Source: RHLJ01 sp965212165 (GTDB lineage Bacteria > Bacteroidota > Rhodothermia > Balneolales > Balneolaceae). Taken from it: a DNA stretch of 64,000 bases. Shown piece after piece: positions 17,872 through 29,460 of the stretch. The stretch lies in assembly GCA_965212165.1 (NCBI GenBank), contig OZ243096.1, positions 1,674,001 through 1,738,000 on the forward strand, given 5' to 3'. The position numbers and the translations under genes are program-made. The notes under the pieces were generated by a model. The model was not told the DNA's origin and made no database searches. It was given only the letters and a program-made list of their open reading frames with translations. Each line of letters opens with the position of its first letter. The first letter of the stretch is position 1.

Positions 17872-18700
17872 ATGGAAAAATTAAAATTCTCAGTAATCGG
17901 ATTTGGGCGAATTGGTCAGCGTCATGCTAAGATCATTAATGAGTTTGAATCAACCGAACTCATTTCAGTTACAGACACGAATAAAGAACAATTTGCCAAG
18001 ATCAATGAATTAGACCTTGATGCAAATTCTTATGCTTCGATTGAAGATTTTCTTGAAAAGGATATGAATCAATCTGAGTTGGTAACTATTGCTACTCCAA
18101 ATGGCTTTCATGCTAAATATGCAATTTTACTTTTAAATCGTGGCTATCATGTATTAATAGAAAAGCCAATGGCTCTTTCTGTTGAGGAAAGTGAAGCTAT
18201 CATAGATGCGGAGAAAAACAGTGGAAAACAAGTTTTTGTAGTTAAGCAAAATCGATATAGTCCGCCTTCAAAATGGCTTAAAGGAGTTATTGACGAGAAA
18301 ATCATTGGCGATGTGCTGATGGAGCAAACAAACTGCTATTGGAATAGAGATGAGAGATATTATTCAACAAGTCCATGGAGAGGTACCAGAGATTTAGATG
18401 GGGGTGCACTGTTCACTCAATTCAGTCATTTTATAGATTTGCTATACTGGGTATTTGGCGATGTTAAAAATGTGAGTGCTGTGGTTAAGAATTTTACCCA
18501 TCCAAATCTCAAAGATTTTGACGATTCTGGTTTTGCTCAGTTTGAGTTTATGAAAGGCGGTATCGGAAGTCTGAATTATTCAACTTCTTGCTGGGATCAA
18601 AACATGGAGAGTAGCATCACTGTAGTAGGTACAAAGGGCAGCTTGAAAGTTAGTGGGCTTTATTGAGAAGATTTATAGAGCTGCGGGTTTTATTGAATAG
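17872..18700 (+). pseudogene. wbpB: WbpB-like UDP-GlcNAcA 3-dehydrogenase with internal deletion
   Basis: The open frame (17872-18666, 264 residues) is a Gfo/Idh/MocA oxidoreductase: a Rossmann start VIGFGRIGQRHAKII, then IATPNGFHA, LIEKPMALSVEE with the family Lys, and QFSHFIDLLYWVFGDVKNV with the conserved His. It stops abruptly after GTKGSLKVSGLY, where homologues continue for roughly 60-100 residues. In the +1 frame, 18662-18700 reads IEKIYRAAGFIE followed by TAG, which is the normal C-terminal helix of WbpB-like enzymes. An internal, frame-shifting deletion therefore fits best. The family oxidises UDP-GlcNAcA at C3 for the following aminotransferase. The missing part belongs to the C-terminal sheet domain, so activity is probably lost. 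Confidence 0.7.
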
Positions 18701-18720
18701 ATAGTTTATAGTTGAGAGTT

Positions 18721-18748
18721 TTGAGTGCTTAGTTTTTAGTGTTGAGTT
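18721..18748 (+). repeat. Intergenic repeat, copy 2
   Basis: It matches 17753-17780 in 25 of 28 positions in direct orientation, without the downstream inverted arm. Confidence 0.65.
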
Positions 18749-18757
18749 ACAAAAAAA

Positions 18758-18918
18758 GCTGTCACCCTGAGCGAGATAGTACGTTCAAAGGGATGTTAGT
18801 GAATTACGTCGAAGGGTCTCAAATGTGGGATGTGATTATGGATTTAGATCATGGTTTGATACCCTTCGCGTTGTGATTACGATATTTTTTTAAATCACTA
18901 AGCTCTCAGGGTGACAGC
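18758..18918. repeat. Nested inverted-repeat element
   Basis: The outer arms are a perfect 14-base inverted repeat (18758-18771 GCTGTCACCCTGAG with 18905-18918). Inside, 18811-18823 and 18855-18867 pair in 12 of 13 positions. It could be a small mobile palindromic element (REP/MITE-like) or fold into one long RNA hairpin. No transposase is nearby. Confidence 0.65.
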
Positions 18919-18959
18919 CATAGGAGTAGAGAGCTAGAATAACATACAATATAGAAACA

Positions 18960-18987
18960 GATCCTGAAACAAGTTCAGGGTTACGTC
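18960..18987. repeat. CCTGAA-TTCAGG palindromic repeat, copy 1
   Basis: CCTGAA and TTCAGG pair around a 5-base loop (18963-18979). The same 20 bases starting GATCCTGAAACAAGTTCAGG recur at 50203, 31 kb away, so this is a dispersed repeat. Confidence 0.65.
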
Positions 18988-19174
18988 GTGTTGAGTAGTT
19001 CAGTATGACGTCGGATTTCGTAGTTCTGCTTGAATTGATGTGAATAGTTCAGGATGTCATAGACGTGGGAGGTGTACATAAAGGCTGTGTTATCTAAACT
19101 AATGAGGGAAAGTGATTCATTGTTTTTCTATCTTTTAAATCAAATATTCCCCTAAAAAAGACCTAAAGCCTAAT

Positions 19175-20416
19175 TTGGAAACATCTATTCCTCTTTTAGA
19201 TTTAAATGCACAATATTCATCAATAAAAGGTGAGATTAAAACAGCTATTGATCAGGTGCTTGATGCCCAAAGTTTTATAATGGGTGATTTTGTTAAACAA
19301 TTCGAGCAAGAAGTTGCTTCTTATTGTAAGACTGAATTCGCTTATGGATGTGCATCAGGATCAGACGCGCTTCTTCTTGCACTCATGGCAATAGACATTA
19401 AACCTGGTGAGTATGTAATCACTTCTCCATTCACATTTTTTGCGACTGCAGGTGCAATTTCAAGATTAGGTGCGATACCTATATTCATTGATATCGAACC
19501 AGATAGTTTTAATATCGATCCAAAGAAAATTAGAGCGTTTTTAGAAGGGAAAGATCAACTATCGAAAAGACTAAAAGTTGATTCAAATAAAATTAAAGCA
19601 ATTATTCCAGTTCATCTTTATGGACAGTCAGCTGATATGAAACCAATTCTTGAATTGGCGCATGAATTTGATTTAAAAGTTATTGAGGATGCTGCCCAAT
19701 CTATTGGAACAAAATACAAGAATTCATTGGTTGGCAATTTAGGTGATTTTGGATGTTTTAGCTTTTTCCCAAGTAAAAACTTAGGTGCCTATGGAGATGC
19801 TGGATTAATTACTGTTAAAGATCCTGAATTGGCAGAGAAAGTTGATATTCTAAGATTACATGGTGCACGTCCTAAATATCATCATAAATATGTAGGTATT
19901 AATAGTAGATTAGATGCTATTCAAGCTGCAATTCTTTCTGTTAAACTTAAGTATCTGGATGATTGGTCTGACAAGAGAAGAAATATAGCCAATAGCTATA
20001 ATAGCTTTTTTCAACAAGCTGGATTAGTTCAAGAATCAACTCCTAGTTGTATGAGAGAATGTTCTTGTATGGGTAATACCGATTGTAACCTTTCCAAATC
20101 GAAAATTATACTTCCGAAAGAGACGACTGGTTCACTAGAAGATGGGGGGAGACATATTTACCATCAGTATACAATTAGAGTAAAAGATAGAGATCAATTA
20201 CAAAATGCGTTGAGTAAGAATGGAATTGGCTCATCAGTATACTATCCAGTGCCTCTACATGTTCAGGAATGTTTTACGGAATTAGGATATAAAGCAGAAG
20301 ACTGCTCTTTTGCAATGTGTGCAAGTAACCAAGCTTTATCATTACCAATTTACCCTGAACTTGAAGAAGAGCAAATCAAAACGGTAGTAGATACTATATC
20401 AAAAGTATTAAATTAG
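19175..20416 (+). CDS. wbpE: DegT/DnrJ/EryC1/StrS aminotransferase (WbpE-like)
   Basis: The 413-residue PLP-dependent enzyme starts at TTG 19175. It has the family start IPLLDLNAQYSSIKGEI, the cofactor region VIEDAAQSIGTKY (Asp binding the pyridine N), and the Schiff-base lysine K201 in FSFFPSKNLGAYGDAG. The C-terminal part has SSVYYPVPLHVQECF, typical of WbpE/WlbC enzymes that aminate the 3-keto sugar made by WbpB. Compared with the usual 360-390 residues it has an insertion near residues 288-310 containing four cysteines (CMRECSCMGNTDC). Its partner WbpB is broken in this window, so its substrate supply is uncertain. Confidence 0.88.
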   Translation: METSIPLLDLNAQYSSIKGEIKTAIDQVLDAQSFIMGDFVKQFEQEVASYCKTEFAYGCASGSDALLLALMAIDIKPGEYVITSPFTFFATAGAISRLGAIPIFIDIEPDSFNIDPKKIRAFLEGKDQLSKRLKVDSNKIKAIIPVHLYGQSADMKPILELAHEFDLKVIEDAAQSIGTKYKNSLVGNLGDFGCFSFFPSKNLGAYGDAGLITVKDPELAEKVDILRLHGARPKYHHKYVGINSRLDAIQAAILSVKLKYLDDWSDKRRNIANSYNSFFQQAGLVQESTPSCMRECSCMGNTDCNLSKSKIILPKETTGSLEDGGRHIYHQYTIRVKDRDQLQNALSKNGIGSSVYYPVPLHVQECFTELGYKAEDCSFAMCASNQALSLPIYPELEEEQIKTVVDTISKVLN

Positions 20417-20419
20417 GCT

Positions 20420-20953
20420 ATGCTTAAATCTCCAGTTACGCAATTCGTTATAAAAGCCCTAGCAATTTTCATTGTTTGGTATGTTTTATATGAAATTTGG
20501 CTATTACCAGACGGTCGACTAGATGAATGGGTATCATTGAACATTGTAGGTGTTAGTTCAGGTATAATTCAGTTTTTTGGATATGAAAATTGGTCAGTGA
20601 ATAGAATTATAGGTATTGGAGAGAATGGAGGAATTGAATTAGTTGATGGTTGTACTGGAATATCGGCAATAGGACTTTTTCTTGGATTTATTCTAGCTTA
20701 CCCAGGTGATTGGAAGAATAGAATTAGCTTTTCATTATTAGGGATTGGTGTTATTTATATTGTGAATATTTTTCGGATCGTTGTTTTAGTTATCACACAA
20801 GAGGAATGGATTGAATTTTTTGATATAACCCATGATTACTCAACAACTACAATTTTTTATATAGTAATATTTCTGTTGTGGATGACATGGGTTAAATTTA
20901 GTGATGGAGATTTTACCGCTTCAAAAACCTATTCTAATGCTCAATCTTCTTAA
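20420..20953 (+). CDS. Exosortase/archaeosortase family membrane protease
   Basis: The 177-residue protein has about five hydrophobic segments and the three conserved residues of exosortases: Cys78 in VDGCTGISAIGLF, Arg119 in NIFRIVVL and His138 in THDYSTTTIFY. It would cleave and re-attach C-terminal sorting signals of surface proteins at the membrane. It is short compared with the EpsH-type and matches the compact Bacteroidota forms. It lies 3 bases after the aminotransferase and is overlapped by the next gene, so it is part of the polysaccharide transcription unit. This agrees with the known pairing of exosortases and exopolysaccharide loci. No substrate with an obvious sorting signal is in the window. 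Confidence 0.85.
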   Translation: MLKSPVTQFVIKALAIFIVWYVLYEIWLLPDGRLDEWVSLNIVGVSSGIIQFFGYENWSVNRIIGIGENGGIELVDGCTGISAIGLFLGFILAYPGDWKNRISFSLLGIGVIYIVNIFRIVVLVITQEEWIEFFDITHDYSTTTIFYIVIFLLWMTWVKFSDGDFTASKTYSNAQSS

Positions 20954-21425
20954 GAAAGGTTTACTAGTTATAAGCTTTGTGCTAATTTACTTTTTAGGAG
21001 TTAGAGAGGTAAGGAAAGTGGTCCATAATATTCACTTAGGGACAGTTCTGCCAACACAATTAGGCCAGATTAATAATCAAATAGATTTTGAATCACAATC
21101 TAGTGTTTCGTTTACATTTCATAAATTAGGTACAGAAAAGAGTCATGGTTGGCAATATAAAATGCCATTTGGTAGTTTCTTTTTGTTTGGCACAATTGGC
21201 TTAATTTTATTAGGGGCAAGTAGAAAGGATTTCGGGATTCTTTCAGCTATTCATATAGTAGGAGGGGTGGTTTCATTTATTTTTGTATTAATTGGAGTAC
21301 ACGGATGGGTCAATTTTTTAATAATTCCAGACATATTGAGTAGATATTTAATACCAGTTTCCTCTCTAGGATTTGTTGCACTTACATATGTTCAAAAAAA
21401 ACCAAAAGGTTTAAATGAAAAGTGA
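20937..21425 (+). CDS. Small membrane protein, probable exosortase partner
   Basis: From the ATG at 20937 this is a 162-residue protein; GTG 20901 or ATG 20904 are in-frame alternatives that would overlap the exosortase by about 50 bases instead of 17. It has one N-terminal helix (about residues 7-20), an extracytoplasmic segment of about 50 residues with SVSFTFHKLG, and three more hydrophobic helices, ending in a basic tail. I do not recognise the family. The strong overlap with the exosortase, and the 11-base overlap with glycerate kinase, suggest co-translation. A helper role for the exosortase is inference from position and topology. Confidence 0.6.
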   Translation: MLNLLKKGLLVISFVLIYFLGVREVRKVVHNIHLGTVLPTQLGQINNQIDFESQSSVSFTFHKLGTEKSHGWQYKMPFGSFFLFGTIGLILLGASRKDFGILSAIHIVGGVVSFIFVLIGVHGWVNFLIIPDILSRYLIPVSSLGFVALTYVQKKPKGLNEK

Positions 21426-22692
21426 ATTAAATAATCATAAAACTATCTTATCAAAACTTGTAGATGTACTTCAAAAGCCAATAGGTCAAGAAGAAGTTAT
21501 TGAGGTAGGAAATATTGAAAGCTTATATATACTAGGTGCTGGAAAAGCTTCACTATCGATTGCTAAATCAGTAATTGATTCTACTGAAGCTGTAGTTAAG
21601 GATGGGATCATCATTTCGAACGAAAGAAATCAATCCCTAAAAGAAGTCCAAGTTTTTAGTGGTTCTCACCCATATCCGGATGAGAATTCAGTATCGGCTT
21701 CTTATGAGTTACTAGAATTGGCGAGGAAAATACCCAAAGATGAAACCGTTGTGTTTTGCTTGTCTGGCGGAGCGTCTTCCTTACTTTGTATTCCTCCAAA
21801 AGGAATAGAAATTGAAGAACTTGCTTTCACTTATAAGCTTCTATTAAATTCTGGCGCTCCAATTAAAGAGATAAATATAGTCCGTAAACATCTTTGCATG
21901 TTAAAAGGTGGACAATTAGCTCAAGCTTTACATCATACAAACTTAATTACACTCATAAGTTCAGATGTTCCTCAAGATGATATTGAAACAATTGGTAGCG
22001 CACCAACAGTTTGTGATTCATCTACTTTTAAAGATGCTTTTCAAGTTTTGAAGCGATATGGACTTTGGAATAAAGTACCTCATTCAATACGTATTCATGT
22101 GGCAAAAGGAATGTCAGGAGATATTCCAGATACACCAAAACCCGGTATCAATGACCATCCAAATCAAACCATAAAAATTATTTCTAAAGCTTCAGCTCAA
22201 GCAAGTAAAATTGCGAAAATACTCAAGAAAGAAGGATTACATACTTGGGTAGCTGAAGCTGCGTATAATGATGATGTTAGAAAGGTTTCGAAAATGATTT
22301 GTACTAAAGCTATTTCAGTTTTAAGTAAAAAGGAGCCGATTGAAAAACCCGCTGCATTAATATTCTATGGTGAGAGTACATTAGAAGTTAAAGGAGATGG
22401 TAAAGGTGGAAGGAATCAAGAAATGGCTCTTATTTCTGCAATTTCTATTGAAGGTCAGCATAATATATCAATGCTAAGTATTGGTACAGATGGAATTGAT
22501 GGCCAAACTGATGCGGCAGGCGCACTTATTAATTCTGAGACAACTTTATTAGCTAGAAAGAAGAAACTAGATCCTGAAGAATATCTACAAAAAAATGACT
22601 CCTATCATTTTCACGAGGAAATGGACACGCTAATTAGAACGGGTGCAACGGGAAATAATTTAATGGATTTACAAGTTGTAATTATTGAGTAG
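21415..22692 (+). CDS. Glycerate 2-kinase (MOFRL/DUF4147 family)
   Basis: The 425-residue soluble enzyme shows the N-terminal DUF4147 domain with ILGAGKASLSIAKSV, FCLSGGASSLLCIPP and INIVRKHLCMLKGGQLA. The C-terminal MOFRL domain has GRNQEMALISAI and SIGTDGIDGQTDAAGA. Family members phosphorylate D-glycerate at C2 with ATP, feeding glycolysis. It overlaps the preceding membrane protein by 11 bases, so it may be expressed with the polysaccharide/exosortase unit, though a metabolic link is not apparent. A 163-base gap with the heptamer array follows. Confidence 0.85.
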   Translation: MKSELNNHKTILSKLVDVLQKPIGQEEVIEVGNIESLYILGAGKASLSIAKSVIDSTEAVVKDGIIISNERNQSLKEVQVFSGSHPYPDENSVSASYELLELARKIPKDETVVFCLSGGASSLLCIPPKGIEIEELAFTYKLLLNSGAPIKEINIVRKHLCMLKGGQLAQALHHTNLITLISSDVPQDDIETIGSAPTVCDSSTFKDAFQVLKRYGLWNKVPHSIRIHVAKGMSGDIPDTPKPGINDHPNQTIKIISKASAQASKIAKILKKEGLHTWVAEAAYNDDVRKVSKMICTKAISVLSKKEPIEKPAALIFYGESTLEVKGDGKGGRNQEMALISAISIEGQHNISMLSIGTDGIDGQTDAAGALINSETTLLARKKKLDPEEYLQKNDSYHFHEEMDTLIRTGATGNNLMDLQVVIIE

Positions 22693-22722
22693 TTGAGGTG
22701 AGAACTTTTTAGGGCTATCTTT

Positions 22723-22838
22723 AATTGAGAATTGAGAATTGAGAATTGAGAATTGAGAATTGAGAATTGAGAATTGAGAATTGAGAATTGAGAATTGAGA
22801 ATTGAGAATTGAGAATTGAGAATTGAGAATTGAGAATT
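22723..22838 (+). repeat. Heptanucleotide tandem array (AATTGAG x 16.6)
   Basis: Sixteen perfect copies of AATTGAG run from 22723 to 22834, followed by a partial AATT. The array ends 17 bases before the batA start codon. It is intergenic, so changes in copy number would alter promoter or leader spacing rather than a reading frame. Confidence 0.95.
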
Positions 22839-22855
22839 TATAATAACAACCTTGT

Positions 22856-23875
22856 ATGATCTGGGAATCCCCACTTTATCTTTGGCTTTTACTTCTTCTA
22901 CCAATACTTGTTGTGTTGATATGGGTAAGAAATAAATCTATCCTAAAAGCACAAAAGAAATATTTTGAAGAAAGTCTATTTAACTCGCTTAGAAAGGGAT
23001 ATTGGTCAACAGGGAGTGCAATTAAAACGGTTTTATTTGTCCTCGGATTATGCTTCGTATTAACAGCCTTAGCTGGACCTAAAGTTGGGACAGAAGTAAG
23101 AGAAGTGAAGCGAAGAGGTATTGATATGCTCATCGCACTTGATTTATCAGCTAGTATGAATGCTGAAGATGTTCGTCCGAGTAGATTGGAAAAGGCAAAA
23201 TTTGAAATCAATAGATTGATTGAACGCTTAAAAGGAGATCGGGTAGGTCTTATCGTATTTACTGGTGAAGCGTATCTACAAAGTCCGATGACATTAGATT
23301 ATTCTGCACTCCGCTTATTCCTTGAAATTGTAGATACTGATCAAATGCCGAGTTCCGCAACCGACTTCAAAGCAGCAATGGAAACTGCAAAAGAAGCCTT
23401 TGAATCATTGGAAGAGAATGCAACTGAAGCAGCTCAAGTGTTACTTATTATTTCTGACGGAGAAGATCATGGACAATCATATGAAGAAGCATTAAATGAG
23501 CTTATAAGCAGTAACATATCAGTTTACACTTTAGGGATTGGTACAACAGAAGGAACAACGATACCTTTATATGAGCAACAATCAGGTCAATTAATAGGAT
23601 ATAAAAGAGACAGGGAAGGGAAAGTAGTAACAACAAGTTTACAGCGTGGTATACTTCGACAGATTGCTTCTGACGGTAAAGGAAATTACTACGAAATTGA
23701 AAGAGGTAATGATGGAATTGATGCATTTCTAGCAAGAGTTGATGAACTAGAAAAAGGTGAGTTTTCAAGTCAAGAGTATGCCGATTTCAAAAATCAATAT
23801 CAATGGATGGGGGCATTAGGACTACTCTGCTTTGTATGTTCGGTAATGATTCCGGGACATAAGAAAAAGGACTAA
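22856..23875 (+). CDS. batA: BatA-type von Willebrand factor A membrane protein
   Basis: The 339-residue protein has two N-terminal membrane helices (about residues 5-22 and 57-73), then a VWA domain with the metal-ion-dependent adhesion site (DLSASMNAED, with DxSxS), a later Thr/Ser-Asp pair in the MIDAS (SSATDF) and IISDGEDHG. A final helix lies near residues 315-332. This is the layout of BatA/BatB aerotolerance proteins of Bacteroidota, usually encoded with a MoxR ATPase and DUF58 protein, which are not seen here. The heptamer array lies immediately upstream. The stop overlaps the next ATG by one base (TAATG). Confidence 0.8.
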   Translation: MIWESPLYLWLLLLLPILVVLIWVRNKSILKAQKKYFEESLFNSLRKGYWSTGSAIKTVLFVLGLCFVLTALAGPKVGTEVREVKRRGIDMLIALDLSASMNAEDVRPSRLEKAKFEINRLIERLKGDRVGLIVFTGEAYLQSPMTLDYSALRLFLEIVDTDQMPSSATDFKAAMETAKEAFESLEENATEAAQVLLIISDGEDHGQSYEEALNELISSNISVYTLGIGTTEGTTIPLYEQQSGQLIGYKRDREGKVVTTSLQRGILRQIASDGKGNYYEIERGNDGIDAFLARVDELEKGEFSSQEYADFKNQYQWMGALGLLCFVCSVMIPGHKKKD

Positions 23876-24620
23876 TGATAAAACTATTTATTACTGATTT
23901 GGATGGGTGTGTAACTGATCCATTTATAACTCCAGATTGGGATGCATATTCACAAATTAGAGCTCTTAATTTGGCAAGTAAAGATGATAATACAATTCCT
24001 CCATTAAGCATTTGTACTGGTCGACCAATGCCATATGCTGAAGCTCAAGCACAGATATTGGGTATTAGAATTCCATTTGTATTTGAAAGTGGAGGTGGGA
24101 TGTATGATGTAGATTCAAATAAGATAACTTGGAGTTCTGCATTAACAGATCAAGCGAAGAAAGAAGTTTTAGAGATTAAAGCTTGGTCTAAGGAGCACTT
24201 AATCAAACCCAACAAAGCAGCAATACCAGAGTTTGCTAAGTTTACAGATATTGGGATTATTCATCAGGACACTTCTTTGATTGATGAGATGTTTGATAAG
24301 AGTGTTGAATATATTTCAAAGAATTACGAACTGTTTGAAGTTCATAAAACCGAAGTATCTGTCAATATCATTTTAAAGAAAGCGAATAAAGGTGAAGGTA
24401 TTAAGATGCTTTGTAAGCATTTTGGTTATGAACTAGAAGAAGTTGCTTATATTGGTGATTCAAGTGGAGATATACCAGGACTTAAAATAGTAGGTATGCC
24501 ATTTGCTCCCTCAAATGCAGCACAGATTACAAAGGATGTTGCAGAAGTTACTGTAGGTCGATCTACAAATGGTGTACTCGAAGCTTATCATAAGATTATT
24601 GAGAGAAACCTTACAGTAGA

Positions 24621-24627
<7 letters not shown>
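23875..24627 (+). CDS. HAD-superfamily phosphatase (subclass IIB)
   Basis: The 250-residue cytoplasmic enzyme has motif I ITDLDGCVTD (nucleophile Asp and the general acid Asp), motif II in SICTGRPMPYAEAQ, and motif IV in YIGDSSGDIPGLK, with the C2-type cap between II and IV. Related enzymes act on sugar phosphates, phosphoglycolate or mannosyl-3-phosphoglycerate. The substrate is not readable. With glycerate kinase two genes upstream, a glycerate-related phosphate is possible but speculative. It converges on the DUF4175 gene with a 7-base overlap of the two 3' ends. Confidence 0.8.
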
Positions 24628-28061
<3,434 letters not shown>

Positions 28062-28124
28062 AATTGACTACAAAGAAACAACTTTGTGTATTCAAAAACT
28101 ATAAATGTTAGTTAAAATTGTGCC

Positions 28125-29000
28125 TTATAGATCAGAAAGAGTAAGTTTTTTTGTTACTACGTATTTGCCGTCATTGTCATCGATTTGGATCATTTCTTCT
28201 TCAAGATCATGTTGGAGATAGAGATACCAGTTATTTGATACTGTTTCCTTTAAAAAATGTTCTTTTTCTGTAAGAGTCTCAATGGGGCGCATATCATAAC
28301 CCATAACCCATGGGAGTGGTAAGTGGACATGAGTTGGAAGTAAGTCTGCTACAAATACTATTGTTTTACCGTCGGCTTCAATCTTAGGAAGTTGTTGACC
28401 AAGTGTATGACCATTAACAACAATGGAACTTAAACCAGGTTCATATACATAGTTATCGTCTACAAGATGAATGTTCTTTGAGTTTTTAAGAGGTTCAATG
28501 TTATCATTCAAAAAACTAGCTTGTTCACGAGCATTTGGATTAGTTGCTGTTTCCCAATGACGTTTAGTTATATGATAAGTCGCATTAGGGAATGCAAAAT
28601 CTAGTTCCCCATTATCCTTATAAAAAGTTGTTCCTCCACAATGATCGAAGTGTAAGTGTGTGAATATTATATCGGTGATATCTTCAAAACTGAATCCTTG
28701 AGCATTAAGTGAGTTCTCTAAAGTTTTTTGAGTGAAGTCTATCTGATAAATATTCATCATCTTGTCATTAAACTTTGTTCCAACTCCATTATCAATCAAG
28801 TAGACTTTACCAGTATTGTTTGATTTAATAAGTAGACACCGCATGGTCATTGAGATTCGATTCTTTTCATCAGCAGGGATTCCGCGAGACCACAATGTTT
28901 TTGGAACTACACCAAACATTGCGCCACCATCTAACTTAATATCTCCAGTTTCTATAGTATAAAGTTCAAAATTTCCGAGGGTGGTTTTTGAAAGGCTCAT
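28125..29000 (-). CDS. Cytoplasmic metallo-beta-lactamase-fold hydrolase
   Basis: The 291-residue protein lacks a signal peptide. It has the zinc motif in IIFTHLHFDHCGGTTFY (HxHxDH), a further His in VNGHTLGQQ and an Asp in VFVADLLPTH, all spaced as in the glyoxalase II/lactonase-like MBL group. It would be a di-metal hydrolase; the substrate may be an ester, lactone or thioester. It stands alone between the DUF4175 gene and the terminator of the respiratory operon. Confidence 0.8.
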   Translation of the reverse strand: MSLSKTTLGNFELYTIETGDIKLDGGAMFGVVPKTLWSRGIPADEKNRISMTMRCLLIKSNNTGKVYLIDNGVGTKFNDKMMNIYQIDFTQKTLENSLNAQGFSFEDITDIIFTHLHFDHCGGTTFYKDNGELDFAFPNATYHITKRHWETATNPNAREQASFLNDNIEPLKNSKNIHLVDDNYVYEPGLSSIVVNGHTLGQQLPKIEADGKTIVFVADLLPTHVHLPLPWVMGYDMRPIETLTEKEHFLKETVSNNWYLYLQHDLEEEMIQIDDNDGKYVVTKKLTLSDL

Positions 29001-29073
29001 TATTGAATATGTATTGGTTAATCAGATTTGCATAAGGTCCAAATTCCTTAGATCAAATACCAAAATAAAGACA

Positions 29074-29109
29074 TAAAAAAAGCCTCAAAATATATTAGAA
29101 TGAGGCTTT
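29074..29109 (-). terminator. Rho-independent terminator of the act-cta operon
   Basis: AAAGCCTCA (29079-29087) and TGAGGCTTT (29101-29109) form a 9-base stem with a 13-base loop. Read on the minus strand it is followed by a T run (29080 down to 29074). It lies 18 bases after the ctaF stop. Confidence 0.85.
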
Positions 29110-29126
29110 ATAAATAATTTTTCTTC

Positions 29127-29447
29127 TTAGAAAGATGGAACTATATCATTTCGATACATAGTATCGAGTAATGTTACTGATACCATCAAAATGAAGAAAA
29201 CTAATGATCCTATTAATAAAATCGAGTTGAATTTTACATCCCAGTATAGGCCCATGAAAAAAGCTGCTACTAAAAATGCTTTCACTAAAGCTATAGCCAA
29301 TGCAGAGATTACATCAAGAGGGGCTGGGATTGGTATTGATGAAACTACAACTGTAAGTATAGTAAGTACGATTAACGCTCCTCCAATTAACCACAGTTGG
29401 AAGGCAGAAGCTACATGATGTTCGTGTTTATGTTCTGTTATGCTCAT
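29127..29447 (-). CDS. ctaF: Cytochrome c oxidase subunit IV (caa3 type)
   Basis: From the ATG at 29447 this is a 106-residue protein. A TTG seven codons upstream is possible but would overlap ctaE, and AGGAATATT before the ATG gives a good ribosome site. It has three membrane helices (about residues 20-40, 45-68 and 75-98), the size and topology of COX IV/CyoD small subunits that stabilise heme-copper oxidases. The N-terminus is His-rich (HKHEHHVAS). It is the last gene of the operon, with the terminator just behind it. Confidence 0.85.
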   Translation of the reverse strand: MSITEHKHEHHVASAFQLWLIGGALIVLTILTVVVSSIPIPAPLDVISALAIALVKAFLVAAFFMGLYWDVKFNSILLIGSLVFFILMVSVTLLDTMYRNDIVPSF

Positions 29448-29460
29448 AATAATATTCCTG

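Larger units (their letters stand above)
18667..19174 (+). other. 508-base gene-free region filled with repeats
   Basis: After the 39-base wbpB remnant this region holds repeat copy 2 (18721-18748), a nested inverted-repeat element (18758-18918), a CCTGAA/TTCAGG hairpin (18963-18979) and degenerate pieces of the same. No open frame of coding character is present. A wbpD-like acetyltransferase gene would be expected hereabouts in comparable clusters and is absent. Confidence 0.7.

Noticed and set aside
18667..19174. Small genes or an acetyltransferase remnant
   Set aside because: Stops occur often in all six frames and no acyltransferase hexapeptide pattern is visible.
22723..22838. CRISPR-like array
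   Set aside because: The unit is 7 bases with no spacers, so it is a simple tandem repeat.
22611..22904. Minus-strand frame coding a repeated SQFSILN peptide
   Set aside because: It is only the translation of the AATTGAG heptamer array and flanking gene ends; no start context or homology.
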